64,000 nucleotides of DNA from Pseudomonas chlororaphis subsp. piscium (lineage in GTDB: Bacteria; Pseudomonadota; Gammaproteobacteria; Pseudomonadales; Pseudomonadaceae): positions 6,749,001 through 6,813,000 of the forward strand of contig NZ_CP027707.1 of assembly GCF_003850345.1 (NCBI RefSeq), in the 5' to 3' direction. A model generated the notes under the pieces. That model was not told the origin of the DNA and did no database searches. It worked only from the letters and a program-made list of their open reading frames with translations. Every line of letters begins with the position of its first letter. Position 1 is the first letter of the stretch. A program made the position numbers and the translations under genes. Positions 9,665-20,287 of this stretch are shown piece after piece.

Positions 9665-11563
9665 TCAGGAAACCTGGGTCCGCCGTTTCTCGGTGATGCG
9701 GCTGCGACTGTAGAGCACGATGATCGCCACGATCGCCACCGCCTGTGCCGTCAGCGAGTAGGCATCGGCGTGAATCCCCAGCCAGTCGAAGTCGAAGAAC
9801 GCCACTGGCCGCGTACCGAAGACTCCGGCCTCCTGCAGCGCCTTGACGCCATGCCCGGCAAACACCACCGACAAGGCGCACAGCAATGCCGCGTTGATGC
9901 CGAAGAACAGGGCCAGCGGCAGCTTGGCCGAACCGCGCAGGATCACCCAGGCCAGGCCGAACAACAGCACCAGCGCCGTGGCGCCGCCAGCCAGCACTGC
10001 GTTGTGGCCCGCCGGGCCGGCCTGCAGCCACAGGGTTTCGTAGAACAGGATCACCTCGAACAGCTCGCGATAGACCGAAAAGAACGCCAGCACCGCAAAG
10101 CCGAAACGGCCGCCACCGCCCACCAGGCTGCTCTTGATGTAGTCCTGCCAGGCCGCCGCGTGCCGGCGATCGTGCATCCACACGCCGAGCCACAGCACCA
10201 TGACACTGGCGAACAGGGCCGTGGCGCCTTCCAGCAACTCGCGCTGGGAGCCGCTGACGTCGATCACATACGCCGCCAGTGCCCAGGTACCCAGGCCGGC
10301 CAGCAAGGCCAGGCCCCAACCGACGTTGACGCTGCGCACCGCCGATTGCTGGCCGGTATTGCGCAGGAAGGCCAGGATCGCCGCCAGCACCAGGATCGCT
10401 TCCAGGCCCTCGCGCAGCAGGATCAGCAAGCCGGAGATGTAGCTCAGGGACCAACTCAAGCCATCGCTGCCCAACAGGCCCGCCGACTCCTTCAGCTTGG
10501 CCTTGGCGGCATCCAGACGCTGCTCGGCCTGCTCTGCCGGCAAACCGTCCTGCAGTGCCTGACGGTAGGCCATCAGGGCTTTCTCGGTGTCCTTGCGCAC
10601 GTTGGCGTCGACGTTGTCGAGGGAGCTTTCCACCAGCTCGAAGCCCTCCAGGTAAGCCGCCACCGACAGGTCGTAGGCCTGTTCGTGGTCACCGGCGCGG
10701 TAGGCGGCCAGGCTCTTGTCCAGGGTCGAGGCGGTGTAGTCGAGCAGTTGCGCCGGGCCGCGCTTGACCTGTGGCGGCAGGGCGCGCTGGGCACGGAAGG
10801 TGGCCGCGGCCTGCGGGCCTTCGGCGGCCTGCACTTCGCTTGGGGTCTGGCGGGCCAGGTCGGCGAGGTTGTAGCTCTTGTCGCCCTTCGCCGCGGCCGG
10901 GTCGGCAGTGAAACCGGCGATATAGGTCGCCAGGTCCCAGCGCTGGCGGTCGTCCAGTTGATCGGCGAACGACGGCATGTCGGTGCCTTCGACACCCAGG
11001 CCGAGGGTGTTGTAGATCGCGTAGAGGCTCAGGTGATCCGTGCGCGCCGCATCCCGCAGGTTGGCCGGTGGCGGCGTCAGGCCGACGCCGGCCGGGCCAT
11101 CGCCGGCGCCGGTGTCGCCATGACATACCGAACAGTGCTGGGCATACAAAGGCACGCCACGGCTCGGGTCCGGGGTGATGATCGGGGCCTGGCTGACCTC
11201 ATAGGCCACCGCCAGCTTGGCGCCCAGCTGCCGCGCCTGACGGGCGACAAGGGCACCATCCGCCTTGGCCTTGACTGCCTCGTTCAGGCTGGCGATGCCC
11301 TGCTCCAGCTCGGCCTTCTCCGGCTTGGCCGGCAAATCGGCGACCAGCCCCTGCAACACGCCGAGGAACTCGACCTGCTCACGGTACTCGGAGTCGTCAA
11401 TGACCTTGCCCGCCTCGACCGTCGGTGGGTAGTCCGCGCCAATGTAGTCGAGCAGGTGCAGCGCCTTGGGCGCGCCTTCTACGGTGTCCGCCAGCAGGTT
11501 GGCGCTGCACAGGGCCAATACCGGCAGCACGAGCCACGCCAGGAAACGGGAGGGGGCAGTCAT
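9665..11563 (-). CDS. Cytochrome c / FTR1 family iron permease
   Basis: A 632-residue fusion. A signal peptide (about 1-25) is followed by a periplasmic region with a haem-binding CSVCH (C144, C147, H148), then a helical linker, then an FTR1-type permease domain with about seven membrane segments. The permease domain has both iron-binding R-E-x-x-E motifs: REGLE (LLREGLEAILV) and RELFE (VYRELFEVILF). The family imports ferric iron made by oxidising ferrous iron; the haem domain probably helps with that electron step, an inference from the fusion. No multicopper oxidase gene is adjacent. A REP pair follows the gene. Confidence 0.9.
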   Translation of the reverse strand: MTAPSRFLAWLVLPVLALCSANLLADTVEGAPKALHLLDYIGADYPPTVEAGKVIDDSEYREQVEFLGVLQGLVADLPAKPEKAELEQGIASLNEAVKAKADGALVARQARQLGAKLAVAYEVSQAPIITPDPSRGVPLYAQHCSVCHGDTGAGDGPAGVGLTPPPANLRDAARTDHLSLYAIYNTLGLGVEGTDMPSFADQLDDRQRWDLATYIAGFTADPAAAKGDKSYNLADLARQTPSEVQAAEGPQAAATFRAQRALPPQVKRGPAQLLDYTASTLDKSLAAYRAGDHEQAYDLSVAAYLEGFELVESSLDNVDANVRKDTEKALMAYRQALQDGLPAEQAEQRLDAAKAKLKESAGLLGSDGLSWSLSYISGLLILLREGLEAILVLAAILAFLRNTGQQSAVRSVNVGWGLALLAGLGTWALAAYVIDVSGSQRELLEGATALFASVMVLWLGVWMHDRRHAAAWQDYIKSSLVGGGGRFGFAVLAFFSVYRELFEVILFYETLWLQAGPAGHNAVLAGGATALVLLFGLAWVILRGSAKLPLALFFGINAALLCALSVVFAGHGVKALQEAGVFGTRPVAFFDFDWLGIHADAYSLTAQAVAIVAIIVLYSRSRITEKRRTQVS

Positions 11564-11780
11564 GAACGAATCTCAAATGGAAATACGAAGTAACACATTG
11601 TTCACTTCCAATGAGTTTCACTCAAGCTCTGTCATGCAGACACCCAGGCGCCGTGGTTCCTGATGCCGGGCCAAAGCCTTGAATCACCTGGGGTCCGGGG
11701 TTTCCTGAACAAAGATGAAATAAATCCGGGCGCGGCCGGGACCCGCTCATGCTCACGCCCCCCCCCGAGACACAGGCATG

Positions 11781-11809
11781 AAAAAGGCGCCCTCGAGGGG
11801 CGCCTTTTT
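11781..11809 (-). terminator. Rho-independent terminator after the LysE-family gene
   Basis: AAAAAGGCGCC-CTCGAG-GGGCGCCTTTTT: a GC-rich stem flanked by A and T runs, 15 bases beyond the stop of the minus-strand transporter gene. It could also work on the plus strand, but no plus-strand gene lies just upstream. Confidence 0.85.
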
Positions 11810-11823
11810 GTGTGGCCAGCCTC

Positions 11824-12456
11824 TTAGACCGGCGCTTTACGAATGGTCGCCAGCAACCCGGCGGCGCCGAGAAACAGACCGGCGAAGGTGCGGTTCATCC
11901 GGCATTGCTGGGCGGGCGTGCGCAGCAGGCGCAGGACCTTGGAAGCCAGGCCGGTGTAGCCGGCCATGACAATCAGGTCGACGGTAATCATGGTCGCGCC
12001 GAGGATCAGGTATTGCTTCACCAGCGGCGCGTGGGGATCGATGAACTGCGGCAAGACCGCCAGCATGAACACCAGCGCCTTGGGGTTGCTGATGTTGACC
12101 AGGAAACCGCGGAACACCAGCGCCAGGGGTTTACCGATCGGCCGGATCGCGGCGTCGTCGCTCAGGTCGCTGGGCAGCGCGCGCCACTGCTTGACCGCGA
12201 GGTAGACCAGGTAAGCCACGCCGAACCATTTGATCGCGTAAAAGGCGGTCGAGGATGCCGCGAGAATAGCCCCCACGCCGGCCGCGACAATCGCGATCTG
12301 CATGGCCAGGCCCAGCTGCAGGCCCAGGGCGTTCCAGTAACCGCGCCAGAAACCGTATTGCAGACCGCAGGACATCGATGCAATCGCGCCGGCCCCCGGA
12401 GAAAGGCTGATCACCCAGCAAGCGGCAAAAAACGCCAGCCATGTCTCAAGAACCAT
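11824..12456 (-). CDS. LysE/RhtB family amino-acid exporter
   Basis: A 210-residue inner-membrane protein with about six hydrophobic segments. It carries the family hallmark ISLSPGAGA near residue 16-24 and the conserved NISNPKALVF loop around residue 122. LysE/RhtB proteins export amino acids or derivatives such as lysine, homoserine or threonine; the substrate cannot be inferred. It is a single gene with its own terminator, with no linked regulator in view. Confidence 0.9.
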   Translation of the reverse strand: MVLETWLAFFAACWVISLSPGAGAIASMSCGLQYGFWRGYWNALGLQLGLAMQIAIVAAGVGAILAASSTAFYAIKWFGVAYLVYLAVKQWRALPSDLSDDAAIRPIGKPLALVFRGFLVNISNPKALVFMLAVLPQFIDPHAPLVKQYLILGATMITVDLIVMAGYTGLASKVLRLLRTPAQQCRMNRTFAGLFLGAAGLLATIRKAPV

Positions 12457-12603
12457 CGCACACCTCAGCTCGAATTCGTCGTAGACGCCTAAGCTAATGC
12501 GCCAGCGGGCGGATGACCATAGATTTTTGTCGGACAGAAGCGCCCGCAGGAGCGAAACGAGCGAGGGCTGGACGCACGGCCAACCCCCAAGGACCAGAAA
12601 GGT

Positions 12604-13181
12604 CTACTTCTCGCTGGAGAATGGCAGCGTATCGGAACCACGCCAACGGCGTACGGAGCGCTGGAAGAACAGGCTGTTGGGCACTTGCACCATAACACCG
12701 CCAGTGCCGGCTTCCTCGGCCTCGATCAGCGAGGTGTACAGCAGGTTGATTGCCACCACCCGCCCCTTGATACCCGGCTTGTCGAGGGTGTCCACCAACT
12801 CGACCACATCGCCGATGCGGAACGGGCCCACGGTAAAGATCAGGATGGCGCAGAGCAGGTTGGACAGCACGCTCCACATGGCGAAGAAGGCCACCGCCGC
12901 CACCGCGACAAAACCGGACAGGGCGGTCCAGAGTACCGTCGCCGACACCCCGAGCCGCTCCAGCACGAAAATCAGCGCGCTGCCCATGATCAGCCAGCGC
13001 AAGCCGCCGCGCAGCGGCATCAGCAGCTGCGGCGGGAACGGGTAACGCTCACCCAGGCGTGTCAGGCAGCGCGCGACAAAACGCTGGGTGATGTAGCCAG
13101 CCAGGAGGATCAGCAGGATTTGTACTGTGACCCACAGCGGCTCGATCCACATGGTCGGCAAAGGCAGCTTGAACGCTTCCA

Positions 13182-13182
<1 letters not shown>
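12604..13182 (-). CDS. MscS-family mechanosensitive ion channel
   Basis: A 192-residue small-type MscS channel. It has about three membrane segments, the last being the Gly/Ala-rich pore helix (TALSGFVAVAAVAFFAMWSVLSN spans it), followed by the beta domain (GPFRIGDVVEL, then VQVPNSLFFQ). It lacks the long C-terminal domain of E. coli MscS (286 residues), which fits the short channel subfamily. Its start codon overlaps the ABC-F stop by one base (TGATG), so the two are translationally coupled. It presumably opens under hypo-osmotic shock; the link with the ABC-F gene is positional only. Confidence 0.88.
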
Positions 13183-15092
<1,910 letters not shown>

Positions 15093-15142
15093 AATGGCGG
15101 CGGAGTCTACCAGCTTCGTTCGCAACTGGCGCGAGTAGCAAT

Positions 15143-15607
15143 ATGTCCTCTGACCTGTGGAGCTTCACCCTCAAGACCTACGCCCGCCCGGGCGTCGAAC
15201 AAGCCTGCCTGAACCTTCAGGCGGCCGGGGCCAATGTCTGCCTTCTACTCTGCGCGGCCTGGCTCGGCGCACGCGGGGTGGCCTGTACCGCCCAGCGCCT
15301 GCAACAACTGCAAACCCTGGGTCAGCCCTGGCACGACGAAGTCGTCAGGCCGCTGCGCCAGCTGCGCACGCAATGGCGCCCGGCCGCGAGCGCGGATCCG
15401 GAACTGGCGGTCTTGCGCGAACAGGTCAAGGCATTGGAACTGGAGGCCGAACGGCAACTGCTGCTGCGCCTGGAAGCACTGGCAGGGGAATGGTCGGAGG
15501 ATGAAACGCAGGATCTGACGAACTGGCTGGAAGGACTGGCGGCCGAAGCCGCCAACCTCAACCGCGACGCGCTGCAGGCGCTGCGCGTCGCGGTGACCGG
15601 CGCTTAG
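15143..15607 (+). CDS. TIGR02444 family protein
   Basis: A 154-residue cytosolic protein starting MSSDLWSFTLKTYARPGVE, the recognisable start of the TIGR02444 family (function unknown, proteobacterial). It is helical, with a Cys-rich stretch (VCLLLCAAWLGARG) and a long Glu/Leu-rich second half that may form a coiled coil. It is divergent from the ABC-F gene with only 50 bases between starts, and its stop overlaps the convergent algP end by four bases. Confidence 0.85.
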   Translation: MSSDLWSFTLKTYARPGVEQACLNLQAAGANVCLLLCAAWLGARGVACTAQRLQQLQTLGQPWHDEVVRPLRQLRTQWRPAASADPELAVLREQVKALELEAERQLLLRLEALAGEWSEDETQDLTNWLEGLAAEAANLNRDALQALRVAVTGA

Positions 15608-16776
15608 GAAGCGCTGGTTGGCGTGGTGCTGGCAGGAGCGGCCGGAGCCGGAGCTGGTGCAGCAGTCGCCGCTGGAGCTGGCGAAGATACCGGTGCCGCA
15701 GGCTTGGCAGCCGGAGTCGCCGGGGTGGCTGGCTTGGCGGCCGCTGGAGCGGTGGCCGGTTTGGCAGCTGCAGGCTTGGCTGCGACTGGTTTCTTCGCAG
15801 CGGGTTTTGCAGCAGGCTTGGCAGCAGGTTTTGCCGCAGGCTTGGCGGCTGGTTTTGCTGCAGCCGGTTTAGCGGCTGCTGGCTTGGCGGCAGTGGAAGC
15901 CGCCGGCTTGGCTGCTGCAGGTTTGGCAGCGGGCTTGGCCGCTGGTTTGGCTGCAGGTTTAGCTGCGGCCTTCACCGGAGCTTTTGCCGCAGCCGGTTTG
16001 GCGGCCGGCTTCGCAGCAGGTTTTGCCGCTACGGGTTTAGCCGCTGGCTTGGCCGCAGCAGGCTTGGCCGCCGCGGTTTTAGCCACTGGCTTGGCGGCGG
16101 GTTTGGCCGCAGGTTTTGCTGCTGGCTTGGCAGCGGGTTTCGCTGCAGCCGGTTTGGCAGCCGCTGCTTTCGCAACAGGCTTGGCAGCAGCCGGTTTAGC
16201 CGCTGGCTTGGCAGCTGCAGGTTTGGCTGCGGCGGTTTTTGCCACTGGCTTGGCAGCAGGTTTGGCGGCCGGTTTGCTGGCAGCTTTTACCGGTGCCTTG
16301 GCGGCAGCTTTGGCAGGGGCTTTTGCCGCCGGCTTGGCTGCGGCTTTCTGTGCTGGAGCAGCTGCCGGTTTGGCGGAGCGAGTGCTCAGCACCTTGGCGA
16401 CGGCTTCTTTCACACGACCTACGCCCTGGGCCAGTTTCAGGCTTTCCTGAGCGTCGCGCTTGAGTTGCAGAATGTAGGCGCGGGTTTCGGATTGACGTGT
16501 CTTGAGTGCATCGAGCAGGTCCTCAAGTTCTTTCACTGCGTCCTTGGCTTTGGCTTGTGCCTTGGCCTTGCCGGCCGCCGCGGCGTCCTGCAATTTGGTG
16601 CGCGATTTGTGCAGTTTTTCCTGTGCCTTACCGCGTTGCTTTTCCAGTTTGGCGAGCAGTTTTTCAGCATCAGCCAAGGCTTGGGAACAAGCGTTTTCCA
16701 AATGTTCGAGCAGGCTGCCCGAAAGCTGTTGGAGCAAATGCAACGGAGTATTTACAGGCTTCTTATTGGCCGACAT
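15604..16776 (-). CDS. algP: AlgP, histone H1-like regulator of alginate genes
   Basis: A 390-residue, very basic protein. The first 130 residues are helical and charged (coiled-coil-like); the remainder is a low-complexity tail of degenerate K-P-A-A units, like the H1-type tail of AlgP (AlgR3) of P. aeruginosa, which binds DNA and influences algD transcription. An excellent AGGAGG precedes the ATG. The last 20 residues turn Pro/Ala/Ser/Thr-rich and lose lysine. Tail length is expected to vary between strains by recombination among the 12-base repeats. It lies in the usual cluster near fklB, algQ and dsbB. Confidence 0.92.
   Translation of the reverse strand: MSANKKPVNTPLHLLQQLSGSLLEHLENACSQALADAEKLLAKLEKQRGKAQEKLHKSRTKLQDAAAAGKAKAQAKAKDAVKELEDLLDALKTRQSETRAYILQLKRDAQESLKLAQGVGRVKEAVAKVLSTRSAKPAAAPAQKAAAKPAAKAPAKAAAKAPVKAASKPAAKPAAKPVAKTAAAKPAAAKPAAKPAAAKPVAKAAAAKPAAAKPAAKPAAKPAAKPAAKPVAKTAAAKPAAAKPAAKPVAAKPAAKPAAKPAAAKAPVKAAAKPAAKPAAKPAAKPAAAKPAASTAAKPAAAKPAAAKPAAKPAAKPAAKPAAKPAAKKPVAAKPAAAKPATAPAAAKPATPATPAAKPAAPVSSPAPAATAAPAPAPAAPASTTPTSAS
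15640..16370. repeat. Degenerate 12-base coding repeats in algP
   Basis: Tandem imperfect units encoding K-P-A-A (with A-A-K-P and A-K-A-P variants) fill most of the algP 3' half. Alternating codons for the same residues keep the repeats imperfect at the DNA level. The reverse strand is also open through this region because of the biased composition. Confidence 0.85.
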
Positions 16777-16969
16777 GGTTTACCTCCTGGCTGACGTGAG
16801 TTGCGGCTCATACTAGACCTCTGCTGCTACCGCCGCTAGGGCATGTTGACAGTATCGAATGCCATGCGTTGCAGAGGATTGAAAATGTTCTTCGCGCACA
16901 AGAAAGTTACTCACCAGCCGCCACATCCACACTGGCATAATCCACCTCGTCTCAGGCCGGAGAACGCCC

Positions 16970-17634
16970 ATGTCGCGTTACCTTTTTTATCCTTGTGTGT
17001 GTTGTTGCCACTGGCTCAGGCCGCCGAAGATTCGCAGAAAAACGATGCCCACGATCTCGCCTACAGCCTGGGTGCCAGCCTCGGTGAACGCCTGCGCCAA
17101 GAGGTGCCGGACCTGCAGATCCAGGCATTGGTGGAAGGCTTGAAACAGGCCTACCAAGGCAAGCCTCTGGCACTCAAGGACGAGCGCATCGAACAGATCC
17201 TCGCCCAGCATGAAGCACAGGTCGGCGAGCAAACGGACAAGCCGCGAATCGAAGTGGCACTGGAAAACGAACAGCGTTTTCTCTCGGCCGAAAAAGCCAA
17301 GCCGGGCGTACGCGAACTGGAGAACGGCATCCTGCTGACCGAGCTGGCACCCGGCAACGGAGTACGGCCGGGAGCCAATGGTTCGGTACAGGTTCGCTAC
17401 ACCGGACGCCTGCCTGACGGTACGGTGTTCGATCAGAATCAGCAGCCGCAGTGGTTTCGCCTGGACAGTGTGATTGCCGGATGGCGCAGCGCGTTGCAGC
17501 AGATGCCGACAGGGGCGAAGTGGCGCCTGGTGATTCCTTCGGCCCAGGCTTACGGCGCTGACGGCGCAGGCGACCTGATCGCGCCTTACACGCCCCTGGT
17601 GTTTGAAATCGAGCTGCTGGGGGCTACCGGTTAG
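16970..17634 (+). CDS. fklB: FKBP-type peptidyl-prolyl isomerase, apparent -1 base frame break
   Basis: The conserved body (from about 17010) encodes an exported FKBP isomerase: an N-terminal dimerisation domain (AYSLGASLGERL) and a C-terminal FKBP domain (VRYTGRLPDGTVFD ... VIAGWRSALQQMPTGAKWRLVIPS). The best start, ATG 16970, has GGAGA upstream and reads M-S-R-Y-L-F. The frame then switches at six T's (16983-16988); one more T would join it to L-S-L-C-V-L-L-P-L-A-Q-A-A, completing a normal signal peptide and a 221-residue protein. Without that base, translation in the FKBP frame would need a far-upstream start (16843 or 16885) with a strange N-terminus. Either a sequencing error or a real slip-prone tract. 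Confidence 0.8.
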
Positions 17635-17651
17635 GGTGGCGCAGAAACGAA

Positions 17652-17676
17652 AAACGGTGCGCAGTGCGCACCGTTT
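17652..17676. terminator. Bidirectional hairpin between fklB and algQ
   Basis: A perfect 12-base inverted repeat AAACGGTGCGCA/TGCGCACCGTTT around a single central base, sited between two convergent genes. The A and T ends are short (three to four bases), so termination strength is uncertain. Confidence 0.75.
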
Positions 17677-17697
17677 CGGTAAGGCTTTCGCTGCAAG

Positions 17698-18156
17698 TCA
17701 GGCCTGAACGGCGGCCTCTTCCTTGTGAGCGTTGTGCAGCACTTCGATCAGGCAATCTTCCAGCTCGAAGCGCTCATGCAGAAGACCACCCAGCTCCTTG
17801 AACTTCTCCGCCACGCATTTTCCTTCGTCGCACAGATCGTTGAACGCCAGCAGCTTTTCAGTGATGACATCGATCCGAGGATAAATGGTTTCGGCCAGCT
17901 CGAGCCCACGCTTGTCGTTGAAAGCCCTGGCCTCACCGGTCAGCTGTTCGTAGATTTCAAAGTGGCCGGCGGAAACGTAATCGACCAGGATTGCGCAGAA
18001 TTCCTGCAGCGGCTGTCGGTTTTCAGCCAGCGTCTCAGGCTCCGCGCCGAGAGCATCATAGGCCCGAACCAGTTCGTGACGCTCCTGCAACCAGCGATCG
18101 ATCAGCAGATGCACTCCACCCCAGCGTTCCTGAGCATTCTGACAACTTTCGAGCAT
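17698..18156 (-). CDS. algQ: AlgQ/Rsd sigma-70-binding regulator
   Basis: A 152-residue Rsd/AlgQ protein that binds region 4 of the housekeeping sigma factor and, in Pseudomonas, affects alginate and siderophore expression. It is recognised by [30 protein letters not shown] and [13 protein letters not shown]. The start at 18156 matches family N-termini and is preceded by GGGAAGAGAG; a longer in-frame ATG at 18183 adds nine residues. It is slightly shorter than the P. aeruginosa protein (about 160) because the Ala-rich C-terminus is short. Confidence 0.93.
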   Translation of the reverse strand: MLESCQNAQERWGGVHLLIDRWLQERHELVRAYDALGAEPETLAENRQPLQEFCAILVDYVSAGHFEIYEQLTGEARAFNDKRGLELAETIYPRIDVITEKLLAFNDLCDEGKCVAEKFKELGGLLHERFELEDCLIEVLHNAHKEEAAVQA

Positions 18157-18364
18157 GGCGATCTCTCTTCCCTTATGGGTCATGCCGCTCTGAATCCGTC
18201 ACTGGACTGAACATCAGCATCCGGCCAGGCAGAACAGCATCGAGCAACGTAATTGCGGTGACACGTGCGGGCCAGATTATGCCCGCTCGACAGCCGCTTC
18301 AAGGTACGCAGGAGATAAAGTTCATACAAGTGTTTAATCTTTAGCCCCGTCGCGAAACGACGAT

Positions 18365-18886
18365 TCAGGTCGCGGCCGCCCTGCGCCGGCCCCGTGGTAG
18401 AAGCCGCGCCAGGCGATAAGCACTCAAAATCATCACAGCGATGAAAAACAGCAGGCTCCACTCCGCGGCACTCATGTCCAGCAGCGTCCAGGTGACCTCC
18501 GCGCACTGCGCAGTCCCGGTGAAAACCAGCTGCAAGGCACGCCCCCAGGACAGGTTGCCAAGCATGAACGGCATGTCCGGCAAGCACGCCAGCAACTGAT
18601 CCGAAGGAATGTTCTGCAGCAGCACATGGCGCCCTGCCGTGACGACACCCGCCAGGCTGCAGAGCAGCTCCAGCGACCAATACAGGGCACTCGCCGGGTA
18701 TTGTGGACCTTGCAGGGCCGCGACCAGGCTGATCGAAGTCAACAGCAGCGCGAAGAAACGTTGCAACACCCACAGCAGACAAGGCTCGAGCCCAATCCCG
18801 TACTCCAGGTGAAACGAAGCCCACAGGGCCAAGGCACCGGTAAAGAACACAAGGGAGAACAGCAAGCGTGAGCCGGCCAGCGACAT
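18365..18886 (-). CDS. dsbB: Disulfide bond formation protein DsbB/DsbH, first CxxC altered
   Basis: A 173-residue four-helix inner-membrane protein that should reoxidise DsbA and pass electrons to quinone. The fold and context (between algQ and hemY, the place of dsbH in P. aeruginosa) are clear, and the second-loop cysteines (LLACLPDM and TAQCAEVTW) are present. However, the first periplasmic loop reads E-P-C-L-L-W-V-L-Q-R: the second cysteine of the CxxC that contacts quinone is a tryptophan (TGG codon, minus strand, at 18770-18772). In the usual motif this would be TGC/TGT. The enzyme may be inactive or altered. Start taken at 18886 (MSLAGSRLLF), which matches relatives. Confidence 0.85.
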   Translation of the reverse strand: MSLAGSRLLFSLVFFTGALALWASFHLEYGIGLEPCLLWVLQRFFALLLTSISLVAALQGPQYPASALYWSLELLCSLAGVVTAGRHVLLQNIPSDQLLACLPDMPFMLGNLSWGRALQLVFTGTAQCAEVTWTLLDMSAAEWSLLFFIAVMILSAYRLARLLPRGRRRAAAT

Positions 18887-19048
18887 GGAGTATCCACAAC
18901 GGAAGAAACAGGCTGCCACGGTAGAGAAAGCGCTCGGCCCTTTCAAGGCGCGCCATGACAAGATCGAGCGCGGCAAACGGGCACAGTGGCCAGATCGGGG
19001 AGGTTCGCGGGCCGGGCCGCCCCTCCAGGGACGGCCCGGCCCTGCGGT

Positions 19049-20287
19049 TTATACCCTGGCGGGCACCGGCAACGGCGACGCCAGCAAGCGCTCGTCCAAC
19101 AGCCCCAGGCCTTCCTGGAACAGCTGGTTGCTGCGTTCGGTATCGCCCAACTGCGCCAGCAGGCGGGCCAGCTCGGCGCAGGCTTCGGGGTTGCGCTGGA
19201 TGCGCAGGCTGCTTTCCAGATAGTCCCGCGCCTTGCCCCAGAGGCTGGTTTGCAGGCACAGACGACCCAGGGTCAGCAGCAGGCTCGGGTCGTTCGGATG
19301 GTCTTTGAGCCACTGCTCGGCGAATTGCAGCTGCCGCGCCGGGTCACTGCCCCGCAGCAAGCCGTAAAGCCGCGCCAGATGGCTGTCGTACTTGCGCTTG
19401 AGAGCGACGCGCAGCACTTCTTCGGCCTCGGCCCCGGCGCCCAATTGCCGCAGTTGTTCGGCGTAGGCCAGCACCAGCTGCGGTTCCTGACGCTGAGCCG
19501 CGGTCAGTTGCTGCCAGGCACGATTGAGCGATTGCAGGCCGACCGTACCCTCTTCTTCGCGATGCGCCGCGAGGGTCAGGTTCTCGCCCCAGGCCCGACG
19601 CTCCAGCTCGGCCAGTTCGTTGGCGGGCAGGACCTTGTCCTTGCGCAGTTCGGGCAGCAGGCGAATCACTGCCGACCAATCGCCCCGCTGTTGTTGCAGA
19701 CGCTGCAACTGCCGCAGCACCTGGACACTGTGGGGGTGACGCTCGTGCATGGCTTGCAGGGTACTCAGGGCGCCTTCGGTATCGCCGCGATCGGTCTGCA
19801 GTTGGGCATGACTCAAGGCCACCGCCAACTCGGCCTGGGGCTGCCGCTCGAGGGCACGCTCCAGAAGGCTGTCGCACTGCTCGTAATTCCCCAGCTCGTT
19901 CGCCGCCCGCGCCGCGCCGAGGTAGTACAGAAGAGGCTGACGCTCGGCTTCCGCGGCACGATGCAAGTGCTTCTGGGCGCTGGCCCAGCGACCTTCGGCA
20001 AGATCCATCTGGCCTTGCTCGATGGCGATCTGTACGCGACGGCTGCGGTTGCGCCGCGACCAGGGATTGACCACGCCGCTGGAGGTCATCACCAGTTCGA
20101 TCAATGTCTTGATACCCCAGATCACCAGCCAGATCACCGCGACCAGCGCCAGAGTCGCCCACAGGCTCGACTCATAACGGAAGCTGTCGTAGGCAATCAG
20201 GATGTACCCGGAATGCTCGGCGATCGCCAGCCCCAGCAATCCCGAGGCGGCGATCACCAGAAACAGAATCACATACAGGCGCTTCAT
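19049..20287 (-). CDS. hemY: HemY, haem-biosynthesis-associated TPR membrane protein
   Basis: A 412-residue inner-membrane protein with two N-terminal membrane segments (about 1-24 and 40-64; the second contains IWLVIWGIKTLIELV) followed by a cytoplasmic tetratricopeptide-like domain. This is the proteobacterial HemY family (PF07219), encoded with hemC, hemD and hemX but not itself shown to be catalytic; it should not be confused with the Bacillus HemY oxidase. Its ATG lies within the end of hemX (4-base overlap), so translation is coupled. Confidence 0.92.
   Translation of the reverse strand: MKRLYVILFLVIAASGLLGLAIAEHSGYILIAYDSFRYESSLWATLALVAVIWLVIWGIKTLIELVMTSSGVVNPWSRRNRSRRVQIAIEQGQMDLAEGRWASAQKHLHRAAEAERQPLLYYLGAARAANELGNYEQCDSLLERALERQPQAELAVALSHAQLQTDRGDTEGALSTLQAMHERHPHSVQVLRQLQRLQQQRGDWSAVIRLLPELRKDKVLPANELAELERRAWGENLTLAAHREEEGTVGLQSLNRAWQQLTAAQRQEPQLVLAYAEQLRQLGAGAEAEEVLRVALKRKYDSHLARLYGLLRGSDPARQLQFAEQWLKDHPNDPSLLLTLGRLCLQTSLWGKARDYLESSLRIQRNPEACAELARLLAQLGDTERSNQLFQEGLGLLDERLLASPLPVPARV

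Noticed and set aside
15623..16450. Plus-strand frame rich in Gly-Leu-Ala repeats across algP
   Set aside because: It is the reverse reading of the algP tail repeats, with no ribosome site or family match.
18180..19313. Long minus-strand frame covering dsbB
   Set aside because: A different frame over dsbB carries the DsbB helices and cysteines; this one has no features.
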